From the NCBI RefSeq assembly GCF_003589595.1, contig NW_020653854.1, forward strand, positions 25,200,168-25,264,167: DNA of 64,000 nucleotides, in the 5' to 3' direction. The notes beneath the pieces are model-generated. The model was not told the DNA's origin. It saw only the letters and a program-made list of their open reading frames with translations, and did not search any database. The stretch's first letter is position 1, and each line of letters starts with the position of its first letter. This document shows positions 1 through 11,264 of the stretch, piece by piece. The DNA comes from Hyposmocoma kahamanoa (taxonomy: Eukaryota; Arthropoda; Insecta; Lepidoptera; Cosmopterigidae). The translations under genes were made by a program, and so were the position numbers.

Positions 1-1429
1 CAACGAAAAGAGGATAAATATATAAACTCGTTATTCAAAATAAGACCTAGCTGTAGGTGTTCTCAGAATTTTATGTATCATTTCGTTTCGGAAATATAAA
101 ATCGAACAACAGTCGATTTGATATCCACAGTTAAGAACAACGTACAAAATGTACGATGTCCTGAGAATAAGCAATCTTGCACATAGGTCTTTGTTCTTCG
201 GGTGAGTCGATTTAATCGTGGTTGTATATTTTTGAATTTTAATTGTATAATTTTTTTTTACATGTTCTTATTTTATTTTAATTTTAGCATTTGAATAGCA
301 TCATACTAACCTTATTCCTAAGTTCTTTACTAACAACCTATGGATAACTGTTGTTGGTCCGAAATAAAGTATTATTATTAAATAAAACCGAACCGTTACT
401 TACTACTACAGCTTATAAGACATCAGCCATAATTCTTTATAAACTTATACGTATCTATGGGTTCCGAAAATTTTAAAAAGAATATACGACGTTATTAACG
501 TCTTTATTATTTCTTTAAACGTAAAAATTCTTATTTTACGACCATTTTTGTCACTGTATAGGAAATGATGGCCAAAAATAAGAAAGAAAACCTGTCACTT
601 AATTTCGAAAGCGTACTTCAAACGTTACCCAAGTTCACTTATCTCTAACTTGAGTAATACCGTTATACTTAGTTAAGTTAATATTTTATTAACATAAGAT
701 AATATGTTAAGTTACTTGGCAAAGTGTAAGTACCGTATTATCAATGTACAAATAAGCAAACTTAAGTGGAAATACTTGACATGTTAAGTTGAATCAGTAG
801 GTCAGGCTTTAGGCTAGTGTGCTTAACGGTGCTTGAGCCGGTCAAGTAAGTTAAAGTTAGGATTAATACGTGTTGGCGTGTCTCATGAATAACCCAAGCT
901 AGTTGGAAGTAACGTAAGGCTTATAGGAGAGACTAGTAAATTTTTATTATTTACCTGACGGCAAATAAGACTTAATTTCTTCAGCACAATTGAAAATCGT
1001 ATAAATTATTACTGGTAATATTTATCAGGACAAATGTATTAAAAATTCACAATTTGTAAACAAATGACTGGTTTAAGGAGTCATTATAAAAGTACCTTAT
1101 GAAAGTGACAACCCTGAAAAACAGACTACAACTAACTGGCTATATCTTCTAGGCTCCATGAGATATGGATTTGATTTTTTTTGTGAGGTAATGAAGAATA
1201 TGAGACCTTAATAATGATGTAAATATCTCTTCCAAATACGACGGAATTTTCGAGAAAGAATATTAGAACGAAAATTTAAAAATTATTTATTTCTCTGAAT
1301 CTATTGAAGATACGAGCTTCATAAGGATCTTAGAGATGCAGCTTAAGAAGTACTTTCAGACTATACATGACAGGTTTATACGGTTTTAGTTTTAGTGTAG
1401 GATTTTTTTTATCACTAAAAGTTTATTTA
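1..1429. other. AT-rich gene-free flank
   Basis: No convincing coding region is visible on either strand. Around 333-385 a stretch with AATAAAG followed by ATT repeats and an A-rich end resembles the 3' tail of a retroposon, but it is too short to assign. The rest is unannotated AT-rich DNA. Confidence 0.5.
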
Positions 1430-1540
1430 AATGTCGATTTCTGAGGTTTTCGCGATTGTCACACGTAGGAAACGAAACTATTTTGTAGAACCTAAATCGC
1501 GTTATTTGGTTTTTCAAACAAACCAACATTTTGTTAACAA
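1430..1540 (+). repeat. F-family repeat, partial copy
   Basis: It contains the diagnostic order GGTTTTCGCGATTGT, then an AAACTATTTT block, then AAATCGCG and TTTTTCAAACAAACC. The same order recurs at about 11.3, 30.4, 44.3 and 45.0 kb. The copy is diverged and stops before the CGAAACGT part. It lies just outside the left end of the Tc1 element and is not part of it. Confidence 0.7.
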
Positions 1541-1605
1541 AACTAACAAAACAAAGCAAACAAAAAAAATTATGCATACGTCAAAAACTATTTTCTCCAT
1601 AACTA

Positions 1606-1631
1606 CACACATCAAAAAAAGTTTGCGATCA
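1606..1631 (+). repeat. Tc1 left terminal inverted repeat
   Basis: This 26-bp repeat is identical in reverse complement to 3114-3139. It is preceded by TA at 1604-1605. In Tc1 elements the inner part of the terminal repeat binds the transposase N-terminal paired-like domain. Confidence 0.9.
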
Positions 1632-1856
1632 CTTCGAAAAACTGAAATATTTTTTGTTACTGTAGATTATATTATGATTTTTTCTTCTTTTTAGATTCTT
1701 TATTTAAAAATAAATTAGAACATAAAACAATGACCCCGTTCAATTGTTTTTTCATATAAAAAGGCTTTCAGTCCTAGCTTACGCTCATTCAGAAATCTGA
1801 TTTAGTCAATTATAAGCGATTCAAGATATTTTTCGCGGAAAGTTGTGATTGAAAAA

Positions 1857-2879
1857 ATGCCAAGAGGATTATCAGAGGTTTTACGAGCTAGAATAGTAAC
1901 TTTGTGGGAAGAAGGATACACCACGAGAGTAATAGCACGCAGACTTGCTATATCCCAATCCTGTGTCGTGGCTACGTTGCAGAGGTATCACGGAATGGGG
2001 AATTTAGCTGACCGACCCCGCAGCGGTCGCCCAACTGTTTTGACAGCTGCCCAAAAGCGCTATATTAGATTGCTGGCAGCCCGTGATCCAACAATCAACG
2101 CCACTAAAATAAAAGCAGAAGTCAGGGCTGCCTCTGGGCTTGAAGTTAGCACGCAGACCGTTCGCAATTGCTTGCACCAGGCTGGATTACGAGCACGGAG
2201 GTCTTGGCGAGCTCCGCTCAATTCCCGGCAACGTCAATAACGAAGATTGCAGTGGGCTAGACTTCGGCAAAATGAAGAAGGTGAGGACGAAAACATTTGT
2301 CAAAACTGTCTCTTCGTTGACGAATCCCGAATCAGCACTCATCCAGATAACCGACGTGTCCGTGTCTGGAGAAGACCAGGCGACCGTGAAAGACAAAGAA
2401 CTGCCACTGGAACAGTTCAGCAAGGCGGAAAATCGGTGTCCTTTTGGGGTGGCATTATGATTAGAGCTAGAACGCCTTTGATCCCGTATCGGGGCTTCAT
2501 GACAGCAGACATGTACAAAGCAGTTGCTATTGATGATATCGTCAGACCATTCCGAGTAAACCATGGGCACCAATTTGTACTGGTCGATGATAATGCGCCC
2601 GCACATCGAGCTCAACGAGTCAATGCTGCTCTTCAAGAATACGATATCACACGATTAGACTGGCCTGCCGGCTCGCCCGACTTAAACCCACTAGAGCACG
2701 CGTGGGATGCTCAAGTATGGAACCGTGAGCCACGTCCCCAGACAGTTCCAGAGCTCAGGGAAGCCGCTATTGAAGAATGGGATAGGTTACCCCAGGAAAT
2801 GCTGGATAACTTGATCCTCAGCATGCCCAGGAGTATCTTCGCATGTATTCGAGCCAGGGGAGGAGTCATTTTATATTGA
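1857..2879 (+). pseudogene. Tc1 transposase, DD34E, one in-frame stop
   Basis: Cut-and-paste transposase that would bind the element ends and catalyse excision and insertion at TA. The frame starts at ATG 1857 (MPRGLSEV); a GTG 12 bases upstream is not a likely start. Residues about 1-50 form the first helix-turn-helix, a SGRP motif follows near 60, and a second helix-turn-helix spans about 70-120. The catalytic residues are D155 (FVDESR), D245 (VDDNAPAH) and E280 (NPLEHAWD), with 34 residues between the last two. A TAA at 2238-2240 (codon 128) interrupts the frame, which then continues in phase to the stop at 2879 for about 340 codons. A length near 340 residues is normal for the family. The stop falls between the DNA-binding and catalytic domains, so this copy cannot make a full transposase unless the stop is read through or is a sequence error. 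Confidence 0.92.
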
Positions 2880-3113
2880 ATTCACACCTTTTAATAATAA
2901 ATTGTTGATTAAGTTTAATTGAACAGTCTTTTTCTTTCTATGAAATTTCTATCACTATTACATTATGATTAATGGCTCAATTTTTTAAAATAAATAATAA
3001 AAAATAGTTTTATATTTTAATTTCAAACAGGGTATTCCTATTTAAAGAAAGCATACAACATAGATTTTGTCTTGATAAAGTTAAATTTAAAGAATTATAG
3101 GAGCTTATGCTAT

Positions 3114-3139
3114 TGATCGCAAACTTTTTTTGATGTGTG
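3114..3139 (-). repeat. Tc1 right terminal inverted repeat
   Basis: It is the perfect inverted partner of 1606-1631, followed by the target TA at 3140-3141. It lies 235 bases beyond the transposase stop codon. Confidence 0.9.
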
Positions 3140-3424
3140 TATGCACAATTGCCACTCTGGGGATCTATTCTTGACGCTTTCAATAATTAGTTCTACAAGT
3201 TTTTGGAATAAAAAGCTCGTGTCCGAATAATGGCCTCTATAATAATACACTGTGCATGGACATACAAGCTTTTTCTAACCAGCGTAATCCGATCCTATGC
3301 CGCAATGAATTGTGTACTATTTTGTATACGGCAAAATTTTTTTGCAGTAATTTGTAAAAAAAACAAAATTATTATAATAATAATAAATATTAGACAACAT
3401 CACAAACGTTGCTCGGATCCCAAA

Positions 3425-3620
3425 GTAATTAACTAAAGCGCTTGTGTTAAGGAAATCGGAAACAACGGTACCACAAACTCCCAAACACAAGACAATATAG
3501 AAAAGTTAGTTTTCTACCCGGCCGGGTTTCGAACCCGGGACCTCAGAGATTGCGACTATTAAAATTATCACCCTATTTACAGTTATACTCGATTCCACAA
3601 TATAGCTGCTCGTTTTCTTC
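3425..3620 (-). mobile_element. tRNA-derived SINE, minus strand
   Basis: Read on the minus strand, the head carries a perfect T-arm/B-box palindrome around GGTTCGAAACCCGG (near 3524-3540), preceded by a decayed anticodon-arm region. This is the usual arrangement of an RNA polymerase III SINE promoter. The body continues to lower coordinates and is AT-rich. The A box is poorly preserved, so it is not a functional tRNA. Confidence 0.55.
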
Positions 3621-3861
3621 ACTCAACAACAACGGTTTGATGTGTATGATTTATTGGTCACAGATTTAGTCAAGCGCCTAGTCTAGTGACCCGGTGGGAG
3701 AAAGTCCGTACAAATTGATTCTTTTCTGCTTTTATTAGCACTATAATAAAAATAAGAATGCAAATTGATGGTTATCAACGAATTAACTTCCATGTGCAAT
3801 GAAATTTAATATGAGCGACGTTGACGTAAAGATATTTTCTCAGGGTTTTCCGATATTGAAG

Positions 3862-4155
3862 TATAATTTTTTTATTTAAAAAAAAACCAACTTCAAAATT
3901 TCGTGGAATTACATCTGTTTACCAAGTTTTATTGAAATCGGTTACTGGAAAGTGCGCGGAACCCATGCCAAACCGGATTCATCCCCTAGTTCTATCTACC
4001 CTTAGTTATGGAATATCTTCTTCAAATTGAAATGGGATCAATACTGAGGTATCTCTTTCCAACAAAAAAAAAGAATCATCAAAACGGTTCACAATATGCC
4101 GGAGTAATCTGTAGTATACATACAAAAATATAATGCAAACGAAAGTCGGTTAAAA
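3862..4155 (-). repeat. H-family repeat, minus strand
   Basis: It contains the H-family landmarks in reverse order: ACCAACTTCAAAA, a GTTTTATTGAAATCGGTT block, CCGGATTCATCCCCTAG, then AAAGAATCATCAAAACGG. The closest relative in the window is 58483-58706. It has no coding capacity. The family's transposon class is not clear from the sequence, because no TIR or TSD was found. Confidence 0.65.
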
Positions 4156-4245
4156 ATACCCCTTGACTTACTACCTTCCCTAAGACTTGCTTTGTTTTGA
4201 AATGTCTTTATCAATAGAAAAAGTTAGACCTATTTAGGTTACAGT

Positions 4246-4440
4246 TCGACGACCTCAGTTCAACGGTTTGCACTGCGCTGGATGCAAAAACCCCGATTTC
4301 GATTCACGGCAGGACCAATTAGGAAATGAACTTTTTTAAATTGGTTCTGGATGTTCTGGGAAGTGCCCCAGATTGAATTCAGTTGCTCTGGTACTCACAG
4401 TAGGGAATTCCCTAGACCAGGCAATTGTTGTGGTTGTTTG
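4246..4440 (+). mobile_element. Possible tRNA-derived SINE, decayed
   Basis: The head contains CCTCAGTTCAACGGTTTGCA, similar to a pol III A box, and about 45 bases later GATTTCGATTCAC, similar to a B box. An unrelated body of about 140 bases follows. The spacing fits a tRNA-headed SINE. No second copy was identified in the window, so the call rests on the promoter-like boxes alone. Confidence 0.45.
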
Positions 4441-4983
4441 GCACAATATTACTTATAACTAAACTTATTACTAGTTGATGGGTTATTACTTGACTCCGCA
4501 TGTTAACTTGGTGCAGCAAGCGAAGAGATAGCTATAGGTGAAGATTGAAAATCAGCAATGCTGAGTATTTAACCTTTTTGTCCACATCACTCTTTTGTTT
4601 TTTCTATTAGTGTATAAGTATTGAGTTTCTCCAGTTTTGTGGAGAAATAAATGTCTTTTTGTTTTTATTTTATTTTATTATTATTATTATTATGATAAAT
4701 TAACATTCAGCCTTATACCTAATTTCATTGTTAGATGAAGTAACGTCTATATAATTTCTCACTTTTCTTCGGTCTACATATCCTTGTTTCAGTCATAGAA
4801 AGTTACTTGCAAGTGCTTAGTATGCATATAAGTAATTTGTAATCTAATTTAAATAGTAAAAAATACAGTCCTACCTGTAGATAGGCTGGTTTCTCAGTAG
4901 ATCTGATTCGCCGAGTAAATACCACTGGAAAAGCATTTCGTTTCACTATATGTATATTAAAATAAGAATTATGATGACAACTT
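4441..4983. other. Gene-free; retroposon-like 3' tail
   Basis: No coding region is seen. AAATAAATGTCTTTTTG followed by (ATT)n at about 4648-4693 looks like the 3' end of a LINE or SINE whose body is not recognisable. Confidence 0.4.
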
Positions 4984-5232
4984 TAGTAGCAGTAGAGTAG
5001 AATCCTGCCGCCAAGCAGTAGGTAATGCGAGCATTACTGCGTTCCGGTTTTGAAGGGTTAGGGTGCTGGTGACTTGAGACTTAAGGTGACTCGTCAAGTT
5101 ATGTCTCAAGGTGACAGGCGCAGTGGCAGTGCCCCTCAGATCTTTGCGAGTGGCACTACAACTATTGTGGACAGACGTGTAGTTTACTACCAGGCACACG
5201 ACTTGTTCGTCCCGTCACTTGATATTATAAAA
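4984..5232 (-). repeat. RepA copy, minus strand
   Basis: It matches other RepA copies through CCGCCAAGCAGTA, GCATTACTGCGTTCCGGTTT, GGCGCAGTGGCAGTGCCCCT and the terminal CACTTGATATTATAAAA. It shows small internal deletions. No open reading frame is conserved between copies, so it is a non-coding repeat. Confidence 0.85.
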
Positions 5233-5804
5233 AAAAACTTTCAACCATTGACTTTATTTGTAAGTCAATGCTTTCAACAGACCCTTTAAGCATTAGAAGG
5301 TTAATCGACGATGTTTATTTTTTATATATATTTACTTTACAATGTAAATAAATAAATTAAGGTAAAAGATGCGTTCTACAAGAACACGAAGTTAAGCTAA
5401 ATAAATATATATATATAATACCTATATCTTTATATATTCCCATAAACATCGACGTAAAGGTTCCCTGAGAATTAATAAAAAATAAACCCAAACATTGACC
5501 TAGTTGGTAGGTCAATGGTGGCAAATGATTTTTATTATAGGTAGGATAACGTCTCTCACAGCTAAGTGTAGACGCAGGCAAGGACGTTACGCACTCGCCT
5601 AGGACAAATTCCGTGCTAGGCGCTCGCTTACAAGACGCCTGTTCACTATGTGAGTGATGGTGAAACTTCAAACCTTATAAATATTCAGGCTATTCGTTTG
5701 AAACATACAAAACAACACAGAGTTCCACTCAGCTGTAAGATTGAATGTACGGCAAACAAACCTCCTACCTTTACAAATAATTGTAACTTCTTTATATAAA
5801 TATA
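5233..5804. other. Gene-free stretch
   Basis: AT-rich with a short TATA run near 5408. The ORFs present are short, uncharacteristic and not supported by composition or homology. Confidence 0.4.
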
Positions 5805-5990
5805 TGTTAACGGAAAGCGCGCAAAACCAGATCCGTCCCCTAGTTTGCCACTCCTAGAGGTGGAATATTCAAATTTAAATGGGATCAATACTGAAGTATC
5901 CTCTTTCCAACAAAAAAGAATCATCAAAATCTGTTCACAAATATCGCGAACATTCACGAAAAAAACAGTCGAACTGAGAACCCCTTTTTT
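5805..5990 (-). repeat. H-family repeat, minus strand
   Basis: It carries CCCCTAGTTTGCCACTC, TAGAGGTGGAATATTC, AAATTTAAATGGGATC and AAAGAATCATCAAAATC in the reverse order of the plus-strand copies at 11.7 and 58.5 kb. It ends near a poly-T where the ACCGACTT end is expected. Confidence 0.7.
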
Positions 5991-6369
5991 AAAAACGGAT
6001 CCATAAATATTAATTTTACTCTTACAGCTCAACACCCGCTATTTCTCCGGCTCATACAAATATATCCAGTCTTAATAATCACATTTTGACGCATGATCAC
6101 AATGCAAAGCAATGACTCATGCAAAGATTTATCCATGTGCTCCATTGACCGGGAGAAAGCTGTAAAATCGATTACTGGTTTGCATACCCTGGGGGCTGTA
6201 CTGAGTACACAGCTCACGCCTTCCAGTACACTCAGGAGAGTTGAACAATCGCCAAGAAATGCAGGTGACAGCTAAATTATAGAGCCTAGTTATTGAGGTC
6301 AGGCTTATTTTCACCGGATTAAAAAACAGTTGTAGGTACTCAACACCAATTAGCACAAATTTCATGTTT
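5991..6369. other. Gene-free stretch
   Basis: Overlapping short ORFs on both strands lack recognisable motifs. No repeat family of this window was recognised here. Confidence 0.35.
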
Positions 6370-6637
6370 TTTTATGATACCTAATAATGGGACGGACAAG
6401 TCGTGCACCTGGTGTTAAACCAAGACGCCAGTCCGCAGCAGTTGCAGTGCCGCTCAGAGCTTTAAGTCACAAAGTTCTGAAGGACACTGCCACTACGCCT
6501 GTCACTTTGAGGCACGAGTTGACAAGTCTCGCCTGCCTGTAATTTCATCAGTACCTGGCCCTTCAAAACCAGGATGCAGTAATGCTCATATTACATCCAT
6601 TGACGAACTTTTCACAAGGAGCTCTACTGCTACTAGC
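6370..6637 (+). repeat. RepA copy, plus strand
   Basis: It starts with the conserved TTTATGATACC, includes GTTGCAGTGCCGCTCAGAGC and CCTGTAATTTCATCAG, and ends GGAGCTCTACTGCTACT. It is near full length but diverged. Confidence 0.85.
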
Positions 6638-6753
6638 AATTATAAGCACAGAAAATTTAACAAATAAATGAATTAAATGAACAGTTACCTTTGTCAATCT
6701 ACTTACTCTCAAATGTCAGTGTAAAAACTTAAAAATCTGTTGTTTAACTAACC

Positions 6754-7267
6754 CATCGAGTACATAAGCAGAAATAGAGACGCAATGTCATTTAATTTGT
6801 TTGAAAACTATTCTGTCATATCATTACTGTGACAACTGCGTTCCGATTGGCCAGCCCGAATTCGAAACAATTGACGGGAGTCGTCAATTGTTTAACTTCA
6901 AATCGACCAGTTAACTTGAGCTTTGCTATAATGGACGAAAATTGCAAAATTACATATTTAATATTAAATTTTCGATGAAATTAGATTCCGTTTGTTTTGT
7001 AATTAGATGTTTTGTTGTTTTTCCCCCACACCACCGAATGGAACAGCGCGCCATTGTTAGGATATTGTCTTTGTTACAATAAATAAAGAATATTTTTGGA
7101 ATATAGGGAGACGTACACACAGGTCAGTTGTTGGCGCTGTACTATATCAGCTTTCTAATTTGTAATTTTAGTGCAAACGAGTTGATATTTATGAGTGATG
7201 TATCACTGAATGTTACCAGGAATGTATGGCCCTTGTTTCGCCTCTATTTCTGGTTATATACTCGATG
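6754..7267 (+). mobile_element. M2 hAT-like MITE
   Basis: The ends are inverted repeats starting CATCGAGTACATAAGCAG and ending in the complementary TATACTCGATG. The flanking 8-mers (AACTAACC and CTCTAACC) match at 6 of 8 positions, so the target duplication has decayed. It is homologous along its length to 15852-16437 and, inverted, to 26579-27109. It has no transposase and would be non-autonomous. Confidence 0.85.
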
Positions 7268-7485
7268 CTCTAACCCCAATATAGATTTTATGACTTTTTT
7301 GGTCATTCTGTAATTACTAATTCGTCATAATCACTAATCCCGCGTGTTAATGCTAGCGATGATATATTTAAAGATAATTTTCCTAAGAATTACTGGGTTA
7401 TGTGATTACATGAAACGTTACGTTAAAAAAAACAAAAACAAAGGTCTGCGACAAACGTATGGAAAAATCATAGGAAAAAATTCGT

Positions 7486-7640
7486 AAGGTCTGGTGGTTC
7501 GTTCCGTAGTTCAAGAGCGTCAGCCACGGTATGCTGAAGGAGTTGGTTCGAATCCAATCGGATGAAAGGGATTTTTCTCTATGTTCCATCTTTGTATTAA
7601 TAATTATAAGAAACTAGTGGAGTAATTTCATAAAAAAAAT
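7486..7640 (+). mobile_element. S2 tRNA-derived SINE
   Basis: It contains an A-box-like CCGTAGTTCAAGAGCG and a B box TTGGTTCGAATCC. A short body and the common 3' segment TTGTATTAATAATTATAA follow, then CTAGTGGAGTAATTTCA. The copies at 12885-13080 (inverted) and 13505-13690 share this order. Confidence 0.75.
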
Positions 7641-7953
7641 GTCATGGTGGTAAAATGTCGTGATATTCAATAATGAAGTTAAGTAAAAGCTTGTTGATAA
7701 TACAAGGTGTAAAGTTTCACCGTGATAGCAATCGTGGTTCACACGACATCTGCCGGAAGTACGCGCAGTGCACTCACTACGAGGCACTTGTTTATCCGAT
7801 GCATAATCAAGCCCACATCCCCATTATCTATAATCGTATTGGAGTAGTTGAAACCGATCACAGCGCCCGCAGTTAATAAAATATTACAATTTATTTTAAC
7901 TTTCACCTTAGGTTATTGCTTACTGCAGTATGCCTTTTATATAAACTGCCTCC
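7641..7953. other. Gene-free stretch
   Basis: Nothing recognisable; only short ORFs without motifs. Confidence 0.35.
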
Positions 7954-8170
7954 TATGGCCGAACGGTTACCATGACGGACTGCCTCACAGGGGTCTCAGG
8001 TTCGGTTCCCGGGACGGGAGAAATATTTGTATGGCCTACATTTATTTCTCTCGTGGGTTTGGGTGTAATTTGTGGTTGTCTATGTGTGTGTCCATGGCAC
8101 CTGCGACACAGGGTTTTCCCTAGTGCGGGGCTATGTTGAGTGTGTGCGTCATTATTATTATTATATTATA
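7954..8170 (+). mobile_element. S1 tRNA-derived SINE with ATT tail
   Basis: The tRNA-like head has GGCCGAACGGTTACC (A-box region) and CAGGTTCGGTTCCCGGG (B box and T stem). A conserved body follows: ATTTGTATGGCCTACATTTA, GGTTGTCTATGTGTG, CACAGGGTTTTCCCTAG. The end is (ATT)n at 8151-8168. A second copy is at 23513-23716, and a piece of the body lies near 34078. Confidence 0.85.
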
Positions 8171-8396
8171 TGATCACCACATCATCATACTTACCCTTAC
8201 ACTCATATATATTTATCTACTCGGTGTTTCATTGTCTGAATAAGGCATCGCTTTCTTGGATTCGAAATATACCTTTTAACTTGAAAATAGAGTACGTTGA
8301 CTCATTTTGGTTTTGTTTGTTGATGCCATTTGTTTCTGTCTGTATTGCTGGCTATTGTTGTTTATTCGTAACGTTTATATACTTGTATAATAAATC

Positions 8397-8735
8397 GTGA
8401 GCTTGGTGGCAAGCGACACGTCTATTCATAACAGTTACAGTGTCACTCAGAGCTTTAAAGCGCAAAGATCTGAGGAGTACTGCAACTGTGCTCGTCACCG
8501 TGTCACCGTGAGACATAGAGTTGACAAGTCCCATGTGCTTGTAATTTCAACAGCACCCTTGCCATTCAGCACCCTTACATTAAACCGAAACGCAGTAATG
8601 TGAGCGTCATTACTTGGCGACCAAAATAAATAACCTTACCTATTTCTGCCGCCAAGCAGTAATGTCAGAATTACTGTTCTGTTTCCGGTTTTGTAGTGCT
8701 GGTGAAATTACAGGCACATGGGATTTGTCAACGAA
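8397..8735. repeat. RepA inverted dimer
   Basis: 8397-8639 is a plus-strand RepA copy from the TTGGTGGCAAGCGACACG end. 8640-8735 is the 3' half of a RepA copy in the opposite orientation, from CTATTTCTGCCGCCAAGCAG to ATGGGATTTGTCAAC. The two meet head-on at the AAGCAGTAATG end, making an imperfect fold-back of about 95 bp. Confidence 0.8.
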
Positions 8736-9188
8736 TGATCTGAATGAATGAATGACCATAATGCAAATTCTTTATTTTTAAAAAGATGCTTGTTGATAGT
8801 GGCCGATCCAGAACATTTTAGTTACTTTGACAAAAATATAACAGAGCAGCATGATTGTTTCGCAAAATCACAACACCTGTCAATGCTTAAGGCTGTACCG
8901 TTGGCAAATGGAGTGGCTTTCTCACGACCATCTGCCGGAAATTGTCTGCCCTTCCGCAGGCAATCACAGCCCATTGTTCATTGTTTATCTGATAATTCTA
9001 TTTGTTGCTGCCACGTTTTGTCTAGTTTGCATAAAGATTTATCTGTGGCGATGCAGACATAGAATAATGATAATGACAGATTGAAGCAAATCAATTCATT
9101 TATAAAAATGACGGCATTTAAGTAATCAACCGGAATTGGAACTTTTACAAATTATTTATGATTAATATAGAAAACAAAATGGTAGAAG
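8736..9188. other. Gene-free stretch
   Basis: No supported gene. The two overlapping plus-strand ORFs here (about 75-105 codons) show no domain and no upstream signals. Confidence 0.35.
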
Positions 9189-9474
9189 CATTGACTTACA
9201 AATAAATGGACGACGGGTCTAATACAAAAACCACGAAAAAAATGTCCCAAGTCAACCTATTTAAACGTAGTGACATGTAAAGGAATATGAAAGAGCTAAA
9301 ACGTTGAATTTAAATTGTAATGTCATCGCAGTACTGTCTAATTTTGCTTGCTTCGCTGTCAGTCGAACAAACGAATACTAAATCGTGAATGACGCTCTGT
9401 ATACGATTTTAACGCCCTATAAGTTCGGACACTTTTTAGCGCGGATCCGACGTCCATATAATTGTATGTCAATG
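9189..9474 (+). mobile_element. M1 hAT-like MITE, 286 bp
   Basis: The ends are inverted repeats of about 30 bp beginning CATTGACTTACAAATAAATG. They are flanked by an exact 8-bp target duplication GGTAGAAG (9181-9188 and 9475-9482), the length produced by hAT transposases. It has no coding capacity. The near-identical copy at 59409-59700 has the same orientation. Confidence 0.93.
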
Positions 9475-9482
9475 GGTAGAAG

Positions 9483-10599
9483 ACATAAATATAAAACATT
9501 CCACCGAGAGACGCGCCCTGGGACATTATAGATACCTACATGATAGGTAATAAAAATTATAACAAGTCTTACAACCGTTTTTACCACGGGAGAAAAAACA
9601 ATGGGAGTTCCTTAAGCCTCGATTACTATAGTAACCGCTCACACATTTCTAATTTGAAACACTGTGAAATCATAATAATGATGGGTCGTACTTTCAAGTT
9701 TAAAAAATAGTTACAACTTCTGGACTGTTAATGTAATTTAAACTTTACCCTGTTGGTACATCGTTGAAAGTTCAATGCCCTCAATACCTATTATAGCAAG
9801 TTACGTGCTGCCATCTATCGGTTAATAGCTGAACAAAAACAAATGAGTGATGTTTACTTAGTTCTCCAAAAAAGAAGCGACCATATGTCAGCGGCGTAAG
9901 GTTTATTTTCGTTTCTTATAGGTAATAAAAAAATTGTTACGGTAAACAGAAATATTTAAAATTTATTAAAATTAAATAAATAATGATGATACGGAACACA
10001 TCACAGCACAGATAATATTACAAGTGGGACTATAATTTGTGAAATAGCTAAATAAAGCATTTTTCTACCATTTTCGACGACGATAACGTATACAAAACGA
10101 AAATGGCGGACGGAGCCTCAAGTTTGCGGAACTCCGCGAACTGTTTTCACATCTGCCGCGCAAACTAAGCACTTCTACTGTATTTATTGTTCTCTGGTTT
10201 GGTACGTAACCAGTTGGTTAAAAACCACAAAAAGACCTAAGGGGCAATTTAAACAGAAAGTTTGTAATCTAAGAAAGACGTATAATATACTGTATGTATA
10301 TCATGATTGAAAGTGGTCACTCAGTGTTTATCGAAAACGCCTTACGTTGCAACAGACAGCCATTCTAGCCGGTTTGTTATTTGTTAGCCAGTTAGATTAG
10401 ATAAACGGCAGTTAAAACCAATTTGTAGCGGAGAAACTTTGTCGAAATATGTTGACTCAATGGTCCGTTGGAATCATGTGCGTGAATTGTATGGCCCGGC
10501 CACGCCCTTCTCGTCAGCCTCAAACAAGACCATACAAAACTGCTCTACTTCAAGAGAATGTAGTTGTAATAGTTTCGAAGGTGTACCATTTTTTAGTAG
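9483..10599. other. Gene-free stretch
   Basis: No coding region or known repeat was recognised over more than 1 kb. A short GC-richer patch (about 10080-10150) contains ATGGCGGACGGAGCC but no sustained frame. Confidence 0.4.
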
Positions 10600-10915
10600 C
10601 AATACAGTTTCTTGTGAAAGAGTTCGTCCAGGGAAGTGCTACCAGCTTAACTATTTCTGCCGCCAAGCAGTAATGTCAGCATTACTGTGTTCCGGTTTTG
10701 AAGGGTAAAGGTGCTGGTGAAATTACAGGCACATGGGACTTGTCAACTTATGTCTCAGGGTTACGATGACGGGCGCAGTGGCAGTGCCCCACAGATTTTT
10801 TCTCAGATCTTTGCGATTTAAAGCTCCGAATGGCGCTGCAACTGTTATGGACAGGCGTGTCGCTTACCATCAGGCGCACGGATTGTTCACCTCGTCACTT
10901 GTTATAATAAAAAAA
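10600..10915 (-). repeat. RepA copy, minus strand, near full length
   Basis: It runs from the arm GTGAAAGAGTTCGTCCAGGG through GCCGCCAAGCAGTAATGTC and AAATTACAGGCACATGGGAC to CACTTGTTATAATAAAAAA. The short ORFs inside lie in different frames in other copies and are not genes. Confidence 0.88.
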
Positions 10916-11264
10916 TCCATGAACTTTGGACTGAAATTAGCAATTGCAACCTATCTGAGTGAGTTGAGTCTGAGATTATAAAAAAAAACATCATATTTGA
11001 TTTATATTTTTAAACTTGTTTTTATTGTTTGAGTTTTGTGACTGAGTAAATACATCAAAATTATGAAAATTTTGTATGTTACAAGGCGGATCACGTGATT
11101 CGAAACACACTAGGCTGCACAGTATTTTTCTTGTTATTTTATATGTGTTGTCACGTCGTTACCAAGAAGCATTGCATGCGAAAGTTTGCAACTATCCATT
11201 ACTTAGTTTTGCATTGACGTATTATCAATCAATAAACCTTTCTGAATCTGATTTCTTCTTAGTA
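10916..11264. other. Gene-free stretch
   Basis: AT-rich sequence with no recognisable gene or repeat. Confidence 0.35.

Larger units (their letters stand above)
1606..3139 (+). mobile_element. Tc1-type DNA transposon, full length, 1534 bp
   Basis: Both ends carry a 26-bp perfect inverted repeat beginning CACACATCAAAAAAAG. It is flanked on each side by the dinucleotide TA (1604-1605 and 3140-3141), the target duplication of the Tc1/mariner superfamily. Between the ends lies one transposase reading frame on the same strand, interrupted by a single stop. The perfect terminal repeats suggest a fairly recent insertion. Family assignment rests on the DD34E transposase, the TA target and the element length. 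Confidence 0.93.

Noticed and set aside
2187..2636. 149-codon minus-strand ORF
   Set aside because: It is antisense to the Tc1 transposase, whose catalytic motifs are on the plus strand; it has no motif of its own.
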